Virus record (IMG/VR): IMGVR_UViG_3300005095_000122
Location: 1-62,732 of that record
Origin: a virus
DNA length: 62,732 bases
Strand: one strand, 5' to 3'
The translations under genes were made by a program, and so were the position numbers. The notes beneath the pieces were generated by a model. That model was not told where the DNA came from. It saw nothing but the letters and a program-made list of their open reading frames with translations, and made no database searches. Shown one piece after another: positions 16,644 through 24,999 of this stretch. Position 1 is the first letter of the stretch, and each line of letters starts with the position of its first letter.

Positions 16644-17711
16644 ATGTCTTACGAGAATTTGTGTGCGGTGTTGGAGCCTTATGGGTATCAGGTTTTTGCG
16701 ACGGCAGAGACTCGAGTGGCGGCTCCTACTCCACGCATAGCAGCGCGAACAAGTCGCGTAACGTATCACGTCGATATTCCCACGGGTATTCAACCCATAT
16801 CGGTATCGCTAGATGAGATTTTTCCGGCAACAATGCTGCCGACTCAATCCAACTTGTCAAATATACAACTGCCCACTCAAGCAGTGGCAGTGGTTTATAC
16901 GATCGGTGGTAAGCAAGTATTTTTGTTTGATAGGTTTGGGAACTTTTTTATATCAGCTTCGATCCCGTGGGCTTTCATAGGCGGAACCCACTTTCCCCAG
17001 TTAATCTCTTGGATACACGGCAACCACTCCAGGTGGATACAAGACCAAGTAATTGATTTTTTGTCGGCGGTTCAACATTATTATCCAGTAAGAATTGTTG
17101 AAGTGAAAATAGAATTGGATCGTGACGCATTGGCACAACAGTTATCCGATGAGCTGAATCGCCGAGTGGAGGCGATTCGGCGCATGATAGAAGCGGAGGC
17201 CAATGTAAAAGTAAGATTTGCGCAGGAGCAATATAAACAGCTTCAAAAGAAAATTGCAAAGTTGTCGCAAGAATTGGAGCGACAATCTCTTACTAGCATA
17301 AAACCATTTTTGGAGGCGTTGTCTCCGTACAGTTACCAGTTAGAGGGAGATTATTTGATAATAACAAGCCGTTTTGATGTAAGATTTTTGAAAAACAACG
17401 GGGAGATAAAGCCACTTCCTCCGAACAAAGTGGGTCATTTTTACATAGAAAAGTTTCGGTTCAAGATAGGAGAAACGGTAAACCGAGCTCAGGCCCAGGG
17501 ATACCATCCGAATCTCCAGGGCAATTCTCGCGATACGTGGGCAACCTTTTGTTTGGGTGATTTGTCAAATTCGTCTCCAATAAACTTGTTACGGGGCCTA
17601 AAGTCTTTGTTGGAAGTAGGGAATCTTGATTCAAGTTATGGAAACAAAGCAGCAAAAGAGGCGCTAGAGTTATGGCCTCAGTTGACTTCACAAGACGTGT
17701 TATGGAGGTAG
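16644..17711 (+). CDS. E2-like (UBC-fold) protein with N-terminal extension and coiled coil
   Basis: 355 aa. The last third (about 230-345) looks like an E2 ubiquitin-conjugating fold: beta strands DYLIIT and GHFYIEKFRFKI, then GYHPN (H288-P289-N290), twelve residues, and CLGDL with C303. This copies the HPN...CL active-site signature of E2 enzymes. Only two cysteines occur in the protein (C7 and C303). Upstream is a beta-rich domain (1-155) of unknown function and a charged coiled coil (about 165-225). Located between the E1-like and JAMM-like genes. The E2 assignment is by motif only; the larger HPN-Cys spacing than in eukaryotic E2s is a caveat. Confidence 0.6.
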   Translation: MSYENLCAVLEPYGYQVFATAETRVAAPTPRIAARTSRVTYHVDIPTGIQPISVSLDEIFPATMLPTQSNLSNIQLPTQAVAVVYTIGGKQVFLFDRFGNFFISASIPWAFIGGTHFPQLISWIHGNHSRWIQDQVIDFLSAVQHYYPVRIVEVKIELDRDALAQQLSDELNRRVEAIRRMIEAEANVKVRFAQEQYKQLQKKIAKLSQELERQSLTSIKPFLEALSPYSYQLEGDYLIITSRFDVRFLKNNGEIKPLPPNKVGHFYIEKFRFKIGETVNRAQAQGYHPNLQGNSRDTWATFCLGDLSNSSPINLLRGLKSLLEVGNLDSSYGNKAAKEALELWPQLTSQDVLWR

Positions 17712-17714
17712 AAG

Positions 17715-18203
17715 ATGATTTGGCAGTCTGTGTCACTAGTACGAATCCCGATAATTAAGGTGTCTTTAGACGTAAAGTTAATTTTTTCAGGCTTACAGAA
17801 CTACGTGCCAGGAAAAGAACTCTCTGTTCTGTTTAAAGCCGTTCCCACAAAGCGAGGTTTTGAGGTGTTGCCGGAGTGGGTACTGCCCGCTCAAGAGGTC
17901 ACCACCACGTCGGTTGATTATAGGGAAGATCTATCCGCGTTTCGTAAGCAAGGGTTTCTTTGTGTGACCCATTCTCATCCTTTTACTTCGGACAAGGCAT
18001 CGTTTTCAGCAAATGATTGGGACAACATAAATGCAAACTTTCCAGTTTCTTTGTTATTTAATGGAAAGGGAGAGATAACCGATTGGACGCTGACAATAAC
18101 GCCGAAAGAAAATGACCAGATGCGTTTGCAACTGGGAAGGGACGAAGTAGAGTTGCGGGTACGTCCTAGTTTAGACATAAAGTCACGAGTAATTGTGCGT
18201 TAA
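17715..18203 (+). CDS. JAB/JAMM-type metalloprotease-like protein
   Basis: 162 aa with a JAMM zinc site: THSHP (H86, H88, P89) followed by FSANDW giving S98-x2-D101, and an upstream glutamate candidate E61 in LPAQEV. JAMM proteases remove or trim ubiquitin-like proteins. The distance between HxHP and SxxD is two residues longer than in Rpn11. It follows the E2-like gene by 3 bases with GGAGGTAG before ATG 17715. In lambdoid phages JAMM domains occur in tail-assembly proteins (K), but this one is next to E1 and E2 genes and far from the tail tip, which argues for Ubl processing. Confidence 0.75.
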   Translation: MIWQSVSLVRIPIIKVSLDVKLIFSGLQNYVPGKELSVLFKAVPTKRGFEVLPEWVLPAQEVTTTSVDYREDLSAFRKQGFLCVTHSHPFTSDKASFSANDWDNINANFPVSLLFNGKGEITDWTLTITPKENDQMRLQLGRDEVELRVRPSLDIKSRVIVR

Positions 18204-18208
18204 CCTGC

Positions 18209-18236
18209 TTGAATTTTAAGTGGCGCTGCGTATATT
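18209..18236 (+). promoter_or_regulatory. Possible promoter before portal gene
   Basis: In the 53-base gap before the portal gene, TTGAAT (18209-18214) and TATATT (18231-18236) are separated by 16 bases, a fair sigma70 match about 20 bases before the portal start. It would separate head-gene transcription from the terminase and ubiquitin-like genes. No repeat of this element was seen elsewhere, so it may be chance. Confidence 0.35.
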
Positions 18237-18256
18237 CCAAGGTAACGGAGGGAAAT

Positions 18257-21238
18257 ATGCGCAGCGTCACAGATTGGTTTTTGTCGCAAACGAAATTACG
18301 CAAATTTGTGTTGGACCATTCTTACGAGTCCGTTTCTTGGGTCTTTGCGTGCGTTCAGCGCATTTCAACTGCCGCGTCTTCCGTTCCTTATATATTCACT
18401 CCGGAGAAACATGAATTGGTCTCTTTATTGCGGCGGCCAGAGTTTCCCCGCATTCCTTCATTTTCCAAACTAATAGAAATAACTTTTATGTATATGGAGC
18501 TTGATGGGGGGTGTATTTGGTATTGGGAAGATGAGGATTCTTTGCGTATTCTTTCGATAAAAGATGTCTCGCCGATGATGGATCAAAAGGACCCAACAAA
18601 GCTAATCGGTTGGGTCAGATATCGTCCCGACTCCCGTGTGCCGGATAAGGTAATCTCGCCTTCCGAAGTCGTTCCTTTTATCTATTTTAATCCGAGAAAT
18701 CCGTTACACGGACTTTCTCCTCTCAAGCCCGCGCGATTGGGGCTAGAACAGTGGTTTAACATGTCTGCTTGGAATGCGGCATTCTTTGAGTCAGGAATAA
18801 GAGCTCCTTTGGTTTTGGTGTCGAAGCACAAATTGACAGCCGAGCAAGAAAAACAAATACAAAAACGATTGAGAGAGTTTTATGCAGGGCTTTCTGGCGG
18901 ACATTCTGCGCTAATAGTAGATGGTGAGGCGGATGTAAAGCCATTAAATACCTCAGCGAAAGAGTTGGATTTTATCGAGGGCTTGCAGTTATCAAGAGAA
19001 GAGATTTGCGCGATTTTTGGAGTTCCTCCGGCTTTGGTAGGCATTTATAGGTATGCCAACTATGCCAATACCAAAGAACAACGCAAAATTTTTTGGGAGC
19101 AAACGATGCTCCCAAAACTTCGTTTTGTGGAGGAAATGCTAAATGCCTTTTTTGAGGTGAATGGGCGGGAGGTGGCTTTTGAATGGGATTATTCCAAGAT
19201 CGAGGCCCTCCGGCCCGACCCAATTGATGCAGCGCGAGCGGCAGAGATTTATGCCAATTTGGGCTATAGCAGAGACCAGATCGCAAGCATTTTGAATATT
19301 CCCCAGCTGGCCCCGGCTGAGGAAACACAGCAAGGACCGGAGGATTCTGAGGACAAAACAACGTATGTGGTCGGCCCGCGTACGGTAAAATTATCAGATG
19401 AGGATTATGCGCACGAGCTAGTTTCAACGTTTCGCATTTATGAGTCAAAGTGGGAAAGATTTTTTCGTGTTTTGGCGAAACAGTCGGCCGATGAGCTTTT
19501 GCTCCAGCTACGCCGTCGAGGGGAGATAGACGAAGGGCTTTATAGAAATAATGCACAACTTTGGCATGAAGATGCGGAACAGCGTACTTTTGAAGAGTTT
19601 TTTGTGTCTTATGCAGTAGCTTCTCGCGAAGTGTCCACGTCCAGGATTAAATTGGAGTCGGGAATCGAAGCCCATTTGAAAACCTTTGATTTGGATGCGT
19701 TTTTAAACACTTTGGATTTGAAAGAACGTGATTTTGCAGTGTCGGTGGCGCGCGAAATAGCGTATAAGACGCGGTGGGTGACGGATATGGTGCGCGAAAC
19801 CATTTTACAGGTAGTTTTGGCCCGTCTTTCTACTGGCGGGGCCTATGCGACCATTTCTGAAATTAAATCAGAGCTATATGCTTTTATTGAAGAACGTTAT
19901 TTAGGCCGCTCGCTGACCATAGCCCGAACAGTATCGGGAGCAGCATTAAATGCAGGAAGGTATGCAGTTTGGCAATCGAGGGGAGTGACTCATCACCGGT
20001 GGATAACGGCCCGCGACGCGGAGGTGCGGGATACCCATGCCTTGCAGCATGGGCAGGTAGTGCGTATAGGGGAAGCGTTCCAAAACGGTTTGTTGTATCC
20101 ACACGATCCAAATGGACCGGCCCGGGAGGTAATCAACTGCCGTTGTACAACCACACCAGTTGCTAAGCTGGAGGGCACGCGTCCTCGACCGGTAAAGCCT
20201 CGCAAAACCGATCTCCGCACCGCCTATGAAGAGTTCATTCTTGGTTTAGAAGAGCTGGTCGAGGTTTTCAAAGACAAGAATTATTGGAAAGAGCGCAAAC
20301 TTTGGGCTTTTGAGGGTTATGCAGAGAACCAACCTATTCATGAAGCGGATAAAGCAGTAACTAGTTTAGCAAAAGTGGTGAAGGATAATGATTTCCAGAA
20401 CATAGGTAAGTTTATCGAGGAAAATCGCAAGAACCAGCGGGTTTCCTTGCAGATGTCGGCGTCGTTTAAAGTGTCGGAGAAGGCACAAGATACCTTTGAG
20501 AGATATCTTGGACGGTTGTTGCCGAAAGAGACTACCGAGTTGCTGCACCATTCCGGTTTGAAGATGGAATTTAAGAATATTAACATAGGCGGATTGTATC
20601 GCATACGTGAGAATAAAATAGTGTTGAAGTTGACGAAAACAGATGTCGAACAGTTAGCGGATTTGATGCGGGTAAGTATGGGGGAATTGACTGCGGAGGA
20701 ATTAGAAAAGAGTTTGGTAAAATGGGCCGAGCGAAAGGTGGCGAAAAAGGAAATTGATCCAGATACACGAGACTTTATAGTAAAGAAGTTGGTGGCGGAT
20801 CGCAAAGGTTGGTTGATGCGGAAGCTGGAAACAGTGGTTCATGAATATGGTCATGCGGTACACAAACACGATCCAATAGTACAGGGGATGGTAAAAGACA
20901 TTTATGAGGCACGCGTAACAGAGAAAACATATCGGCGTTACGATCCGGGGAAGTGGCCTTCGTACTATGCGGGAAGAGTATATCCACGGCCCCCAGTTGG
21001 TGTGACGAGAGGGGCAGAGGTCCCTTCGGTAGCTTTTGAGGCTTTGGCAGTAGTGCCTCAGTCTGCGCAAGGGGCAAAGGAGTTGGCAGAGGTGATAAAA
21101 ACGATGTTGCCGGGCCATGCAGAGATTTCTAATTACCGTTCTACCTATTCGTTTATCCCAGATTTTGTGGATTATTGGTTTGAGGATATTCATTTTGAAG
21201 CGGAGAAAATTAAAGCAAAACGAACGGGGGGACAGTGA
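18257..21238 (+). CDS. Portal - MuF - HExxH metallopeptidase-like fusion protein
   Basis: A 993-aa single polypeptide with three parts. Residues 1 to about 380 are an HK97-type portal (VFACVQRIS start, FNPRNPLHGLSPL, GVPPALVGI). Residues about 430-635 are a Mu gpF-like head protein ending in the family signature with HALQHGQV and INCRC (N627-C630). Residues about 650-993 are an extra domain with HEYGH (H862-E863-H866), a zinc-metallopeptidase motif, and downstream acidic candidates such as SVAFEALA for the third ligand. MuF proteins of other phages carry polymorphic toxin-like tails, but those are usually separate from portal. ATG 18257 follows GGAGGG; no internal start with a ribosome site was seen at the domain borders. 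Confidence 0.87.
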   Translation: MRSVTDWFLSQTKLRKFVLDHSYESVSWVFACVQRISTAASSVPYIFTPEKHELVSLLRRPEFPRIPSFSKLIEITFMYMELDGGCIWYWEDEDSLRILSIKDVSPMMDQKDPTKLIGWVRYRPDSRVPDKVISPSEVVPFIYFNPRNPLHGLSPLKPARLGLEQWFNMSAWNAAFFESGIRAPLVLVSKHKLTAEQEKQIQKRLREFYAGLSGGHSALIVDGEADVKPLNTSAKELDFIEGLQLSREEICAIFGVPPALVGIYRYANYANTKEQRKIFWEQTMLPKLRFVEEMLNAFFEVNGREVAFEWDYSKIEALRPDPIDAARAAEIYANLGYSRDQIASILNIPQLAPAEETQQGPEDSEDKTTYVVGPRTVKLSDEDYAHELVSTFRIYESKWERFFRVLAKQSADELLLQLRRRGEIDEGLYRNNAQLWHEDAEQRTFEEFFVSYAVASREVSTSRIKLESGIEAHLKTFDLDAFLNTLDLKERDFAVSVAREIAYKTRWVTDMVRETILQVVLARLSTGGAYATISEIKSELYAFIEERYLGRSLTIARTVSGAALNAGRYAVWQSRGVTHHRWITARDAEVRDTHALQHGQVVRIGEAFQNGLLYPHDPNGPAREVINCRCTTTPVAKLEGTRPRPVKPRKTDLRTAYEEFILGLEELVEVFKDKNYWKERKLWAFEGYAENQPIHEADKAVTSLAKVVKDNDFQNIGKFIEENRKNQRVSLQMSASFKVSEKAQDTFERYLGRLLPKETTELLHHSGLKMEFKNINIGGLYRIRENKIVLKLTKTDVEQLADLMRVSMGELTAEELEKSLVKWAERKVAKKEIDPDTRDFIVKKLVADRKGWLMRKLETVVHEYGHAVHKHDPIVQGMVKDIYEARVTEKTYRRYDPGKWPSYYAGRVYPRPPVGVTRGAEVPSVAFEALAVVPQSAQGAKELAEVIKTMLPGHAEISNYRSTYSFIPDFVDYWFEDIHFEAEKIKAKRTGGQ

Positions 21239-21555
21239 TGGAGTTGCTTGAGATAAAGCGTGAGGATAAGTTGGTGTGTACCTATGACCCAGAGACTTGG
21301 AAGTTTGAACCGGCACCCAAGAAGAAAACAGAAACCGAGTTCTTAAAGCGTTTGCATAAGCGCGTCGGAACACAAGAGCCGTCGGTAGGATATTATTATG
21401 ATTTGACGGATTTTCCCGAGTTGAAAGACCCATTTGATGTTGCTCATTTGTTAGGTTTTGTGTTGATACTAGAATCTGAGGGCTATGAAGCTTATTACAA
21501 AGGGAAGCGTTTAGAGTTAAAATTAGTTGACGAAGGCGATATATTTTTCGATTGA
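21238..21555 (+). CDS. Hypothetical 105-aa acidic protein after portal fusion
   Basis: Unrecognised alpha/beta protein, rich in charged residues, with an aromatic segment (YYYDL) near residue 55. Its ATG overlaps the stop of the portal-MuF-metallopeptidase gene (TGATG), so translation is coupled. A GTG at 21235 is an alternative start. Small genes directly after toxin-tailed proteins often encode immunity factors; that is a positional idea only. Confidence 0.65.
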   Translation: MELLEIKREDKLVCTYDPETWKFEPAPKKKTETEFLKRLHKRVGTQEPSVGYYYDLTDFPELKDPFDVAHLLGFVLILESEGYEAYYKGKRLELKLVDEGDIFFD

Positions 21556-21605
21556 GTCATTCGTCAACTGAGCTATAAACAAGATTGAAGACTGGAGGTG
21601 AAAGC

Positions 21606-22958
21606 ATGGACAAGGTGCATTTGAAAACAACCGAATTTTTAATTAAACAAAAGTCTCCAGAAGTGTTTACGTTTACAGCGTCCACCGCGGCAGTGGATCG
21701 GGACAGGGAAGTGTTGCTGCCCGAGGGATGTGATCCCTCACGTTTTTTGAAAAATCCGGTGTTTCTTTGGGGACATAATTACCGCCAGTTTCCGATTGGT
21801 AAGGTGGTTCGGGTACACATAGGACGCAGTGTCGATATCGACGTAGTATTTGCGGAGACTGAGGAAGGTCAAAAAGCTAAGTATTTGTACGAAGAGGGCT
21901 TTTTGAATGCGGTTTCGGTGGGTTTCGTTCCACATAAGTGGTATGATGTGCCTTCGGATCAAGGAGTGACCACGATTGAAATTGAAGTGCGCGGAAAGAA
22001 GCGTCGGATTGATTTGACAAAGTATGAAGTTCGTCCGCGGATGATAATTGCTGAGTGGGAGCTTCTTGAGGTTTCGGCGGTAACCGTGCCGGCGAATCCC
22101 GAAGCACTGATTCGCCGTTCTATTGAGTCTTTGGCCGCGACCCACGGGATATCGAAGGACGTAGTTTCTCAGATGGCGGCTCCAGTAACAGAGCAGTTCC
22201 AAAAGATATTTAAGGAATTAAAGGAACAAATTGAAGATTTTGTGAAGGGGGCCGTTCCGCCACATACCACTCCAATTGATTTTAATTCGTCTTGGGATAA
22301 GAACCGGGCGCGTGCCCATCTTGCGCAGTGGGCCTCTTCCGACGGTTCGGGGGACAAGGACAAGATAGATTTTGCAAAATTCGCTCGCGGGTTTGCTTGG
22401 TATGATTCCGAAAAGAAAACCAATCTCACTGCGTACAAACTGCCACATCACGATGTAATTGAAGGCAAGTTTGTGGCAGTGTGGCGTGGGGTAGTTGCTG
22501 CGATGGCAGCACTGCTAGGAGCCAGGGGCGGCGTAAATATTCCCGAAGCGGACCGGAAAAAGGTTTGGAATCACCTCGCGCGACATTATCGCGATGCCGA
22601 CCGCGAGCCGCCTCCGTTGGAGAGGGACTACACCCAGGAAGAACTAAAGGCGATAGAAGAAGGTCGCTGGCCACTACAAGATGAAGGTAAAAAGCAGGAA
22701 GGGCAACAGACTCCAGCAGCGCCGGAAAAACAGTTGGTAGAGTTGGCAGAGCTAAAAGATTTGCTGTTAGAAATGCAGACGGTGCTGGAAACGCGGTTGA
22801 AGATTGTGGAAATGTTAATTGAGGAAAAGTTTGATCAATTGGTGAACGCCAAAGACAGCTCCAAAAGCGATACGCAAGGAATACAGGATCAACACGACCT
22901 TGATCCTGACGAAATCATAAAGCGTGCTTGGGAAATAACCAAGAAAATTACAGTTTAG
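21606..22958 (+). CDS. HK97-type prohead protease with long C-terminal extension
   Basis: 450 aa. The N-terminal protease domain (1-185) shows the family pattern: STAAVDRDREV, LWGHNY with catalytic H57, and NAVSVGF with catalytic S104. It matures the capsid by cleaving scaffold segments. Residues about 220-335 form a second domain containing KLPHHD and GARGGVNIP, seen downstream of many phage proteases. The end (370-430) is a coiled coil that may act as built-in scaffold. ATG 21606 is 5 bases after GGAGGTG; the in-frame ATG at 21585 lies before that site. Confidence 0.88.
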   Translation: MDKVHLKTTEFLIKQKSPEVFTFTASTAAVDRDREVLLPEGCDPSRFLKNPVFLWGHNYRQFPIGKVVRVHIGRSVDIDVVFAETEEGQKAKYLYEEGFLNAVSVGFVPHKWYDVPSDQGVTTIEIEVRGKKRRIDLTKYEVRPRMIIAEWELLEVSAVTVPANPEALIRRSIESLAATHGISKDVVSQMAAPVTEQFQKIFKELKEQIEDFVKGAVPPHTTPIDFNSSWDKNRARAHLAQWASSDGSGDKDKIDFAKFARGFAWYDSEKKTNLTAYKLPHHDVIEGKFVAVWRGVVAAMAALLGARGGVNIPEADRKKVWNHLARHYRDADREPPPLERDYTQEELKAIEEGRWPLQDEGKKQEGQQTPAAPEKQLVELAELKDLLLEMQTVLETRLKIVEMLIEEKFDQLVNAKDSSKSDTQGIQDQHDLDPDEIIKRAWEITKKITV

Positions 22959-22970
22959 GGGGTAAGGAAA

Positions 22971-24104
22971 ATGGATAAGTTTTTGGAAGTATTGGAAGCT
23001 TTGGAAAAGAAATTGTCGAAGTTTGTAGAGCAAAAGGACAAGGATATTGATGCTCTAAAGAAGGAAGTAAAGTCTTTGGAGAAGCAGGTTTTAGAGCTTC
23101 TTGCTTCTCAGCGACAGGTGGTGAAGGACCGTGATCCGTATGTGGCCTTTACCGACGCAGAGGCTGATTTGGCAAAGGGTTTTGTGGAGTTAGCCCAGGC
23201 TATTTTCAGTCAGGACTTGAACAAGATCAAGGCCATGACGGAACAAACCGATTCTGAGGGCGGCTATCTGGTACCCGAAGAGTTCCGCGCCACTTTGGTT
23301 CGTTTGATTGAGACCTACGGCGAAGCGCGAAAGATGGCTACGGTTATCCCCATGACCCGGGACGAATTGCGTATTCCGTCTCTTGTTTCTGGAGTGACGG
23401 TTTACTGGGTCGGTGAGGGACAGAACATCACCCAGTCTCAGCCCACGTTTGATCGCGTCAACATGGTGGCTAAGAAGATGGCTGCGTTGGTGCCCGTAAC
23501 TGCCGAACTTCTTGAGGATGCTTCCATTTCGATCGCCAACCTCTTGGCCAACCTCTTTGCCGAGGCGATGGCTGCAGAGGAAGATCGAGTGGCCTTTACC
23601 GGAAACCCGGGCGCGGGAGATCCCTTTTCCGGGGTCATGTACACGTCTGGAGTAAATATCGTGGAGATCGGAGGGGCCAATTTTTCCGATCTTACCGCCG
23701 ATGATCTGCTGACGTTGACTTCGGCCGTCCCCAGTCCGGCAGCCAAGCGGGGTGTGTTTGTGTTAAACCGCACAGTGTTCGATCAAATCAGGAAACTTAA
23801 AGATAATAACGGGAATTACATTTGGCAGTCTCCCAGTGCCGCAGCTCCAGGGACGATTTGGGGTTATCCGTACGTTCTCTCGGATGTGATGCCGTCTATG
23901 TCCGACAGCGCCGCTAATACGCCTTTTGTGATCTTTGGCGATTTTCGTCAGTTGTATTTTGGTGATCGGAGGCGGATGAGTATGTCCCAGTCCAGTCATG
24001 TGGGGTTTATTCAGGACTTGACTTATATTAAGGCGACACAGAGATTGGCCATTGCGGTGGCTATTCCGAGGGCGTTTGCTGTGGCTAAGACGGCGGCAAG
24101 CTAA
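22971..24104 (+). CDS. HK97-fold major capsid protein
   Basis: 377 aa. Residues 1-48 are a charged coiled coil, the delta scaffold that the upstream protease would remove. The HK97 fold follows, with EQTDSEGGYLVPEEFRA near 85-100, the AALVPVTAELLEDAS stretch (spine/P-domain) and the C-terminal LAIAVAIPRAFAV strand. The order protease then capsid, a strong AGGGGGT ribosome site and a hairpin after the gene all suit a highly expressed capsid gene. Confidence 0.94.
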   Translation: MDKFLEVLEALEKKLSKFVEQKDKDIDALKKEVKSLEKQVLELLASQRQVVKDRDPYVAFTDAEADLAKGFVELAQAIFSQDLNKIKAMTEQTDSEGGYLVPEEFRATLVRLIETYGEARKMATVIPMTRDELRIPSLVSGVTVYWVGEGQNITQSQPTFDRVNMVAKKMAALVPVTAELLEDASISIANLLANLFAEAMAAEEDRVAFTGNPGAGDPFSGVMYTSGVNIVEIGGANFSDLTADDLLTLTSAVPSPAAKRGVFVLNRTVFDQIRKLKDNNGNYIWQSPSAAAPGTIWGYPYVLSDVMPSMSDSAANTPFVIFGDFRQLYFGDRRRMSMSQSSHVGFIQDLTYIKATQRLAIAVAIPRAFAVAKTAAS

Positions 24105-24112
24105 AATAACTA

Positions 24113-24134
24113 GAAGGGGCCTTGTGGCCCCTTC
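24113..24134 (+). terminator. Hairpin after major capsid gene
   Basis: A perfect 9-bp GC-rich stem (24113-24121 with 24126-24134) with a TTGT loop lies 8 bases after the capsid stop codon. It lacks a T-run, so it may act as a weak terminator or a 3' stabilising structure that raises capsid mRNA over downstream genes. Confidence 0.65.
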
Positions 24135-24154
24135 GCATAATTAGGGGGTAGAAA

Positions 24155-24370
24155 ATGCCGAAAGTGTGGAAAGCAAAAAGTGATATTTATGTACAAGGAG
24201 TGAAATTAATTGAGTCGGGTAAGTATTATAAGTTTAACCCTCCGTTAGATACTTTGTTTTCAAAAGGTTATTACAAAGCCTTTTTTGAGGTGGTGGAAAC
24301 AAATGACAAGAAGATTTTGGCACAGGCAACGGAGTTGCCTGTAAAGACGGCAGGAAAGACTAAGAAATGA
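24155..24370 (+). CDS. Hypothetical 71-aa protein after capsid
   Basis: A small basic protein with a beta-rich start and a lysine-rich tail. It follows the capsid hairpin, has an AGGGGGT ribosome site and overlaps the connector gene by ATGA. Not recognised; its position between capsid and connector suggests a head accessory or decoration role, which the sequence does not prove. Confidence 0.65.
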   Translation: MPKVWKAKSDIYVQGVKLIESGKYYKFNPPLDTLFSKGYYKAFFEVVETNDKKILAQATELPVKTAGKTKK

Positions 24371-24999
24371 TAAGCATTCAGGAATTGGCAACATTCTTAG
24401 CACCGGTGGTTCAAGAGGCGTGTGTCTTATTGGATCTCCGGGATGGAGATTCACTAAGGGCCTATGATCCCGCGGTAGCGGCGTGTGCTCGCTCAGCATT
24501 TGCAGCGGTAACGTCTTTTACGCAGCGCGATTGGATATTGAAACAATACCGCGAGCTTTATTTGGGTCGTCCAGGAGAGTCAATTCCTTTGCGAAACGTC
24601 CCGGTGCAGGAAGTGGAGGCAGTAGTTTTTTATAATGACACACAGGGGCCAGAGTGGACGCAAGAGGGTGAGGGCGTTACTTTGGCCCCTTTCACCTCAG
24701 TGCCGGAAGACGAGGATGCCGACGTTTATTCAGACGTGAGATGGGAATTGGTTGTGACTTATACGGGGGGATTACAAACAGCATCGGAGAGTGTGGAGTT
24801 ATTTTCGGCTTTAGTGAACCAGACCGTGGCAAATTATAACAAACGTCGTTTGTTAGGTACGCGAGCAATGTCAGGGACAGCTCTTGTGACAGCACAATCA
24901 GGGTCAATTCAACTAGACCCTGATTCCCGCGGTCTTTTGCCGGAGGTCAAGACGATTTTGGCTCCTTTGGTTTTTCATGAGTATTGGAGGCCAGTCTAA
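24367..24999 (+). CDS. Head-tail connector protein (HK97 gp6-like)
   Basis: 210 aa. Alpha-helical N-terminus (1-75), then a beta-rich region with IPLRNVPVQEVEAVVFYND, typical of gp6/gp15-like adaptors where a loop gives way to paired strands. It ends with helices and the LAPLVFHEYWRP motif often seen in this family. It would form the first ring below the portal. Overlaps the previous gene by 4 bases and the next by one. Confidence 0.72.
   Translation: MISIQELATFLAPVVQEACVLLDLRDGDSLRAYDPAVAACARSAFAAVTSFTQRDWILKQYRELYLGRPGESIPLRNVPVQEVEAVVFYNDTQGPEWTQEGEGVTLAPFTSVPEDEDADVYSDVRWELVVTYTGGLQTASESVELFSALVNQTVANYNKRRLLGTRAMSGTALVTAQSGSIQLDPDSRGLLPEVKTILAPLVFHEYWRPV

Noticed and set aside
17715-18203. 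JAMM protein as a lambda K-like tail-assembly peptidase
   Set aside because: Lambda K is encoded near tail-tip genes and carries an NlpC/P60 domain; this protein has neither that domain nor that neighbourhood and instead follows E1- and E2-like genes.
20702-21433. 243-codon open frame on the minus strand
   Set aside because: It is antisense to the portal fusion and the following gene, with low-complexity composition and no start signal.
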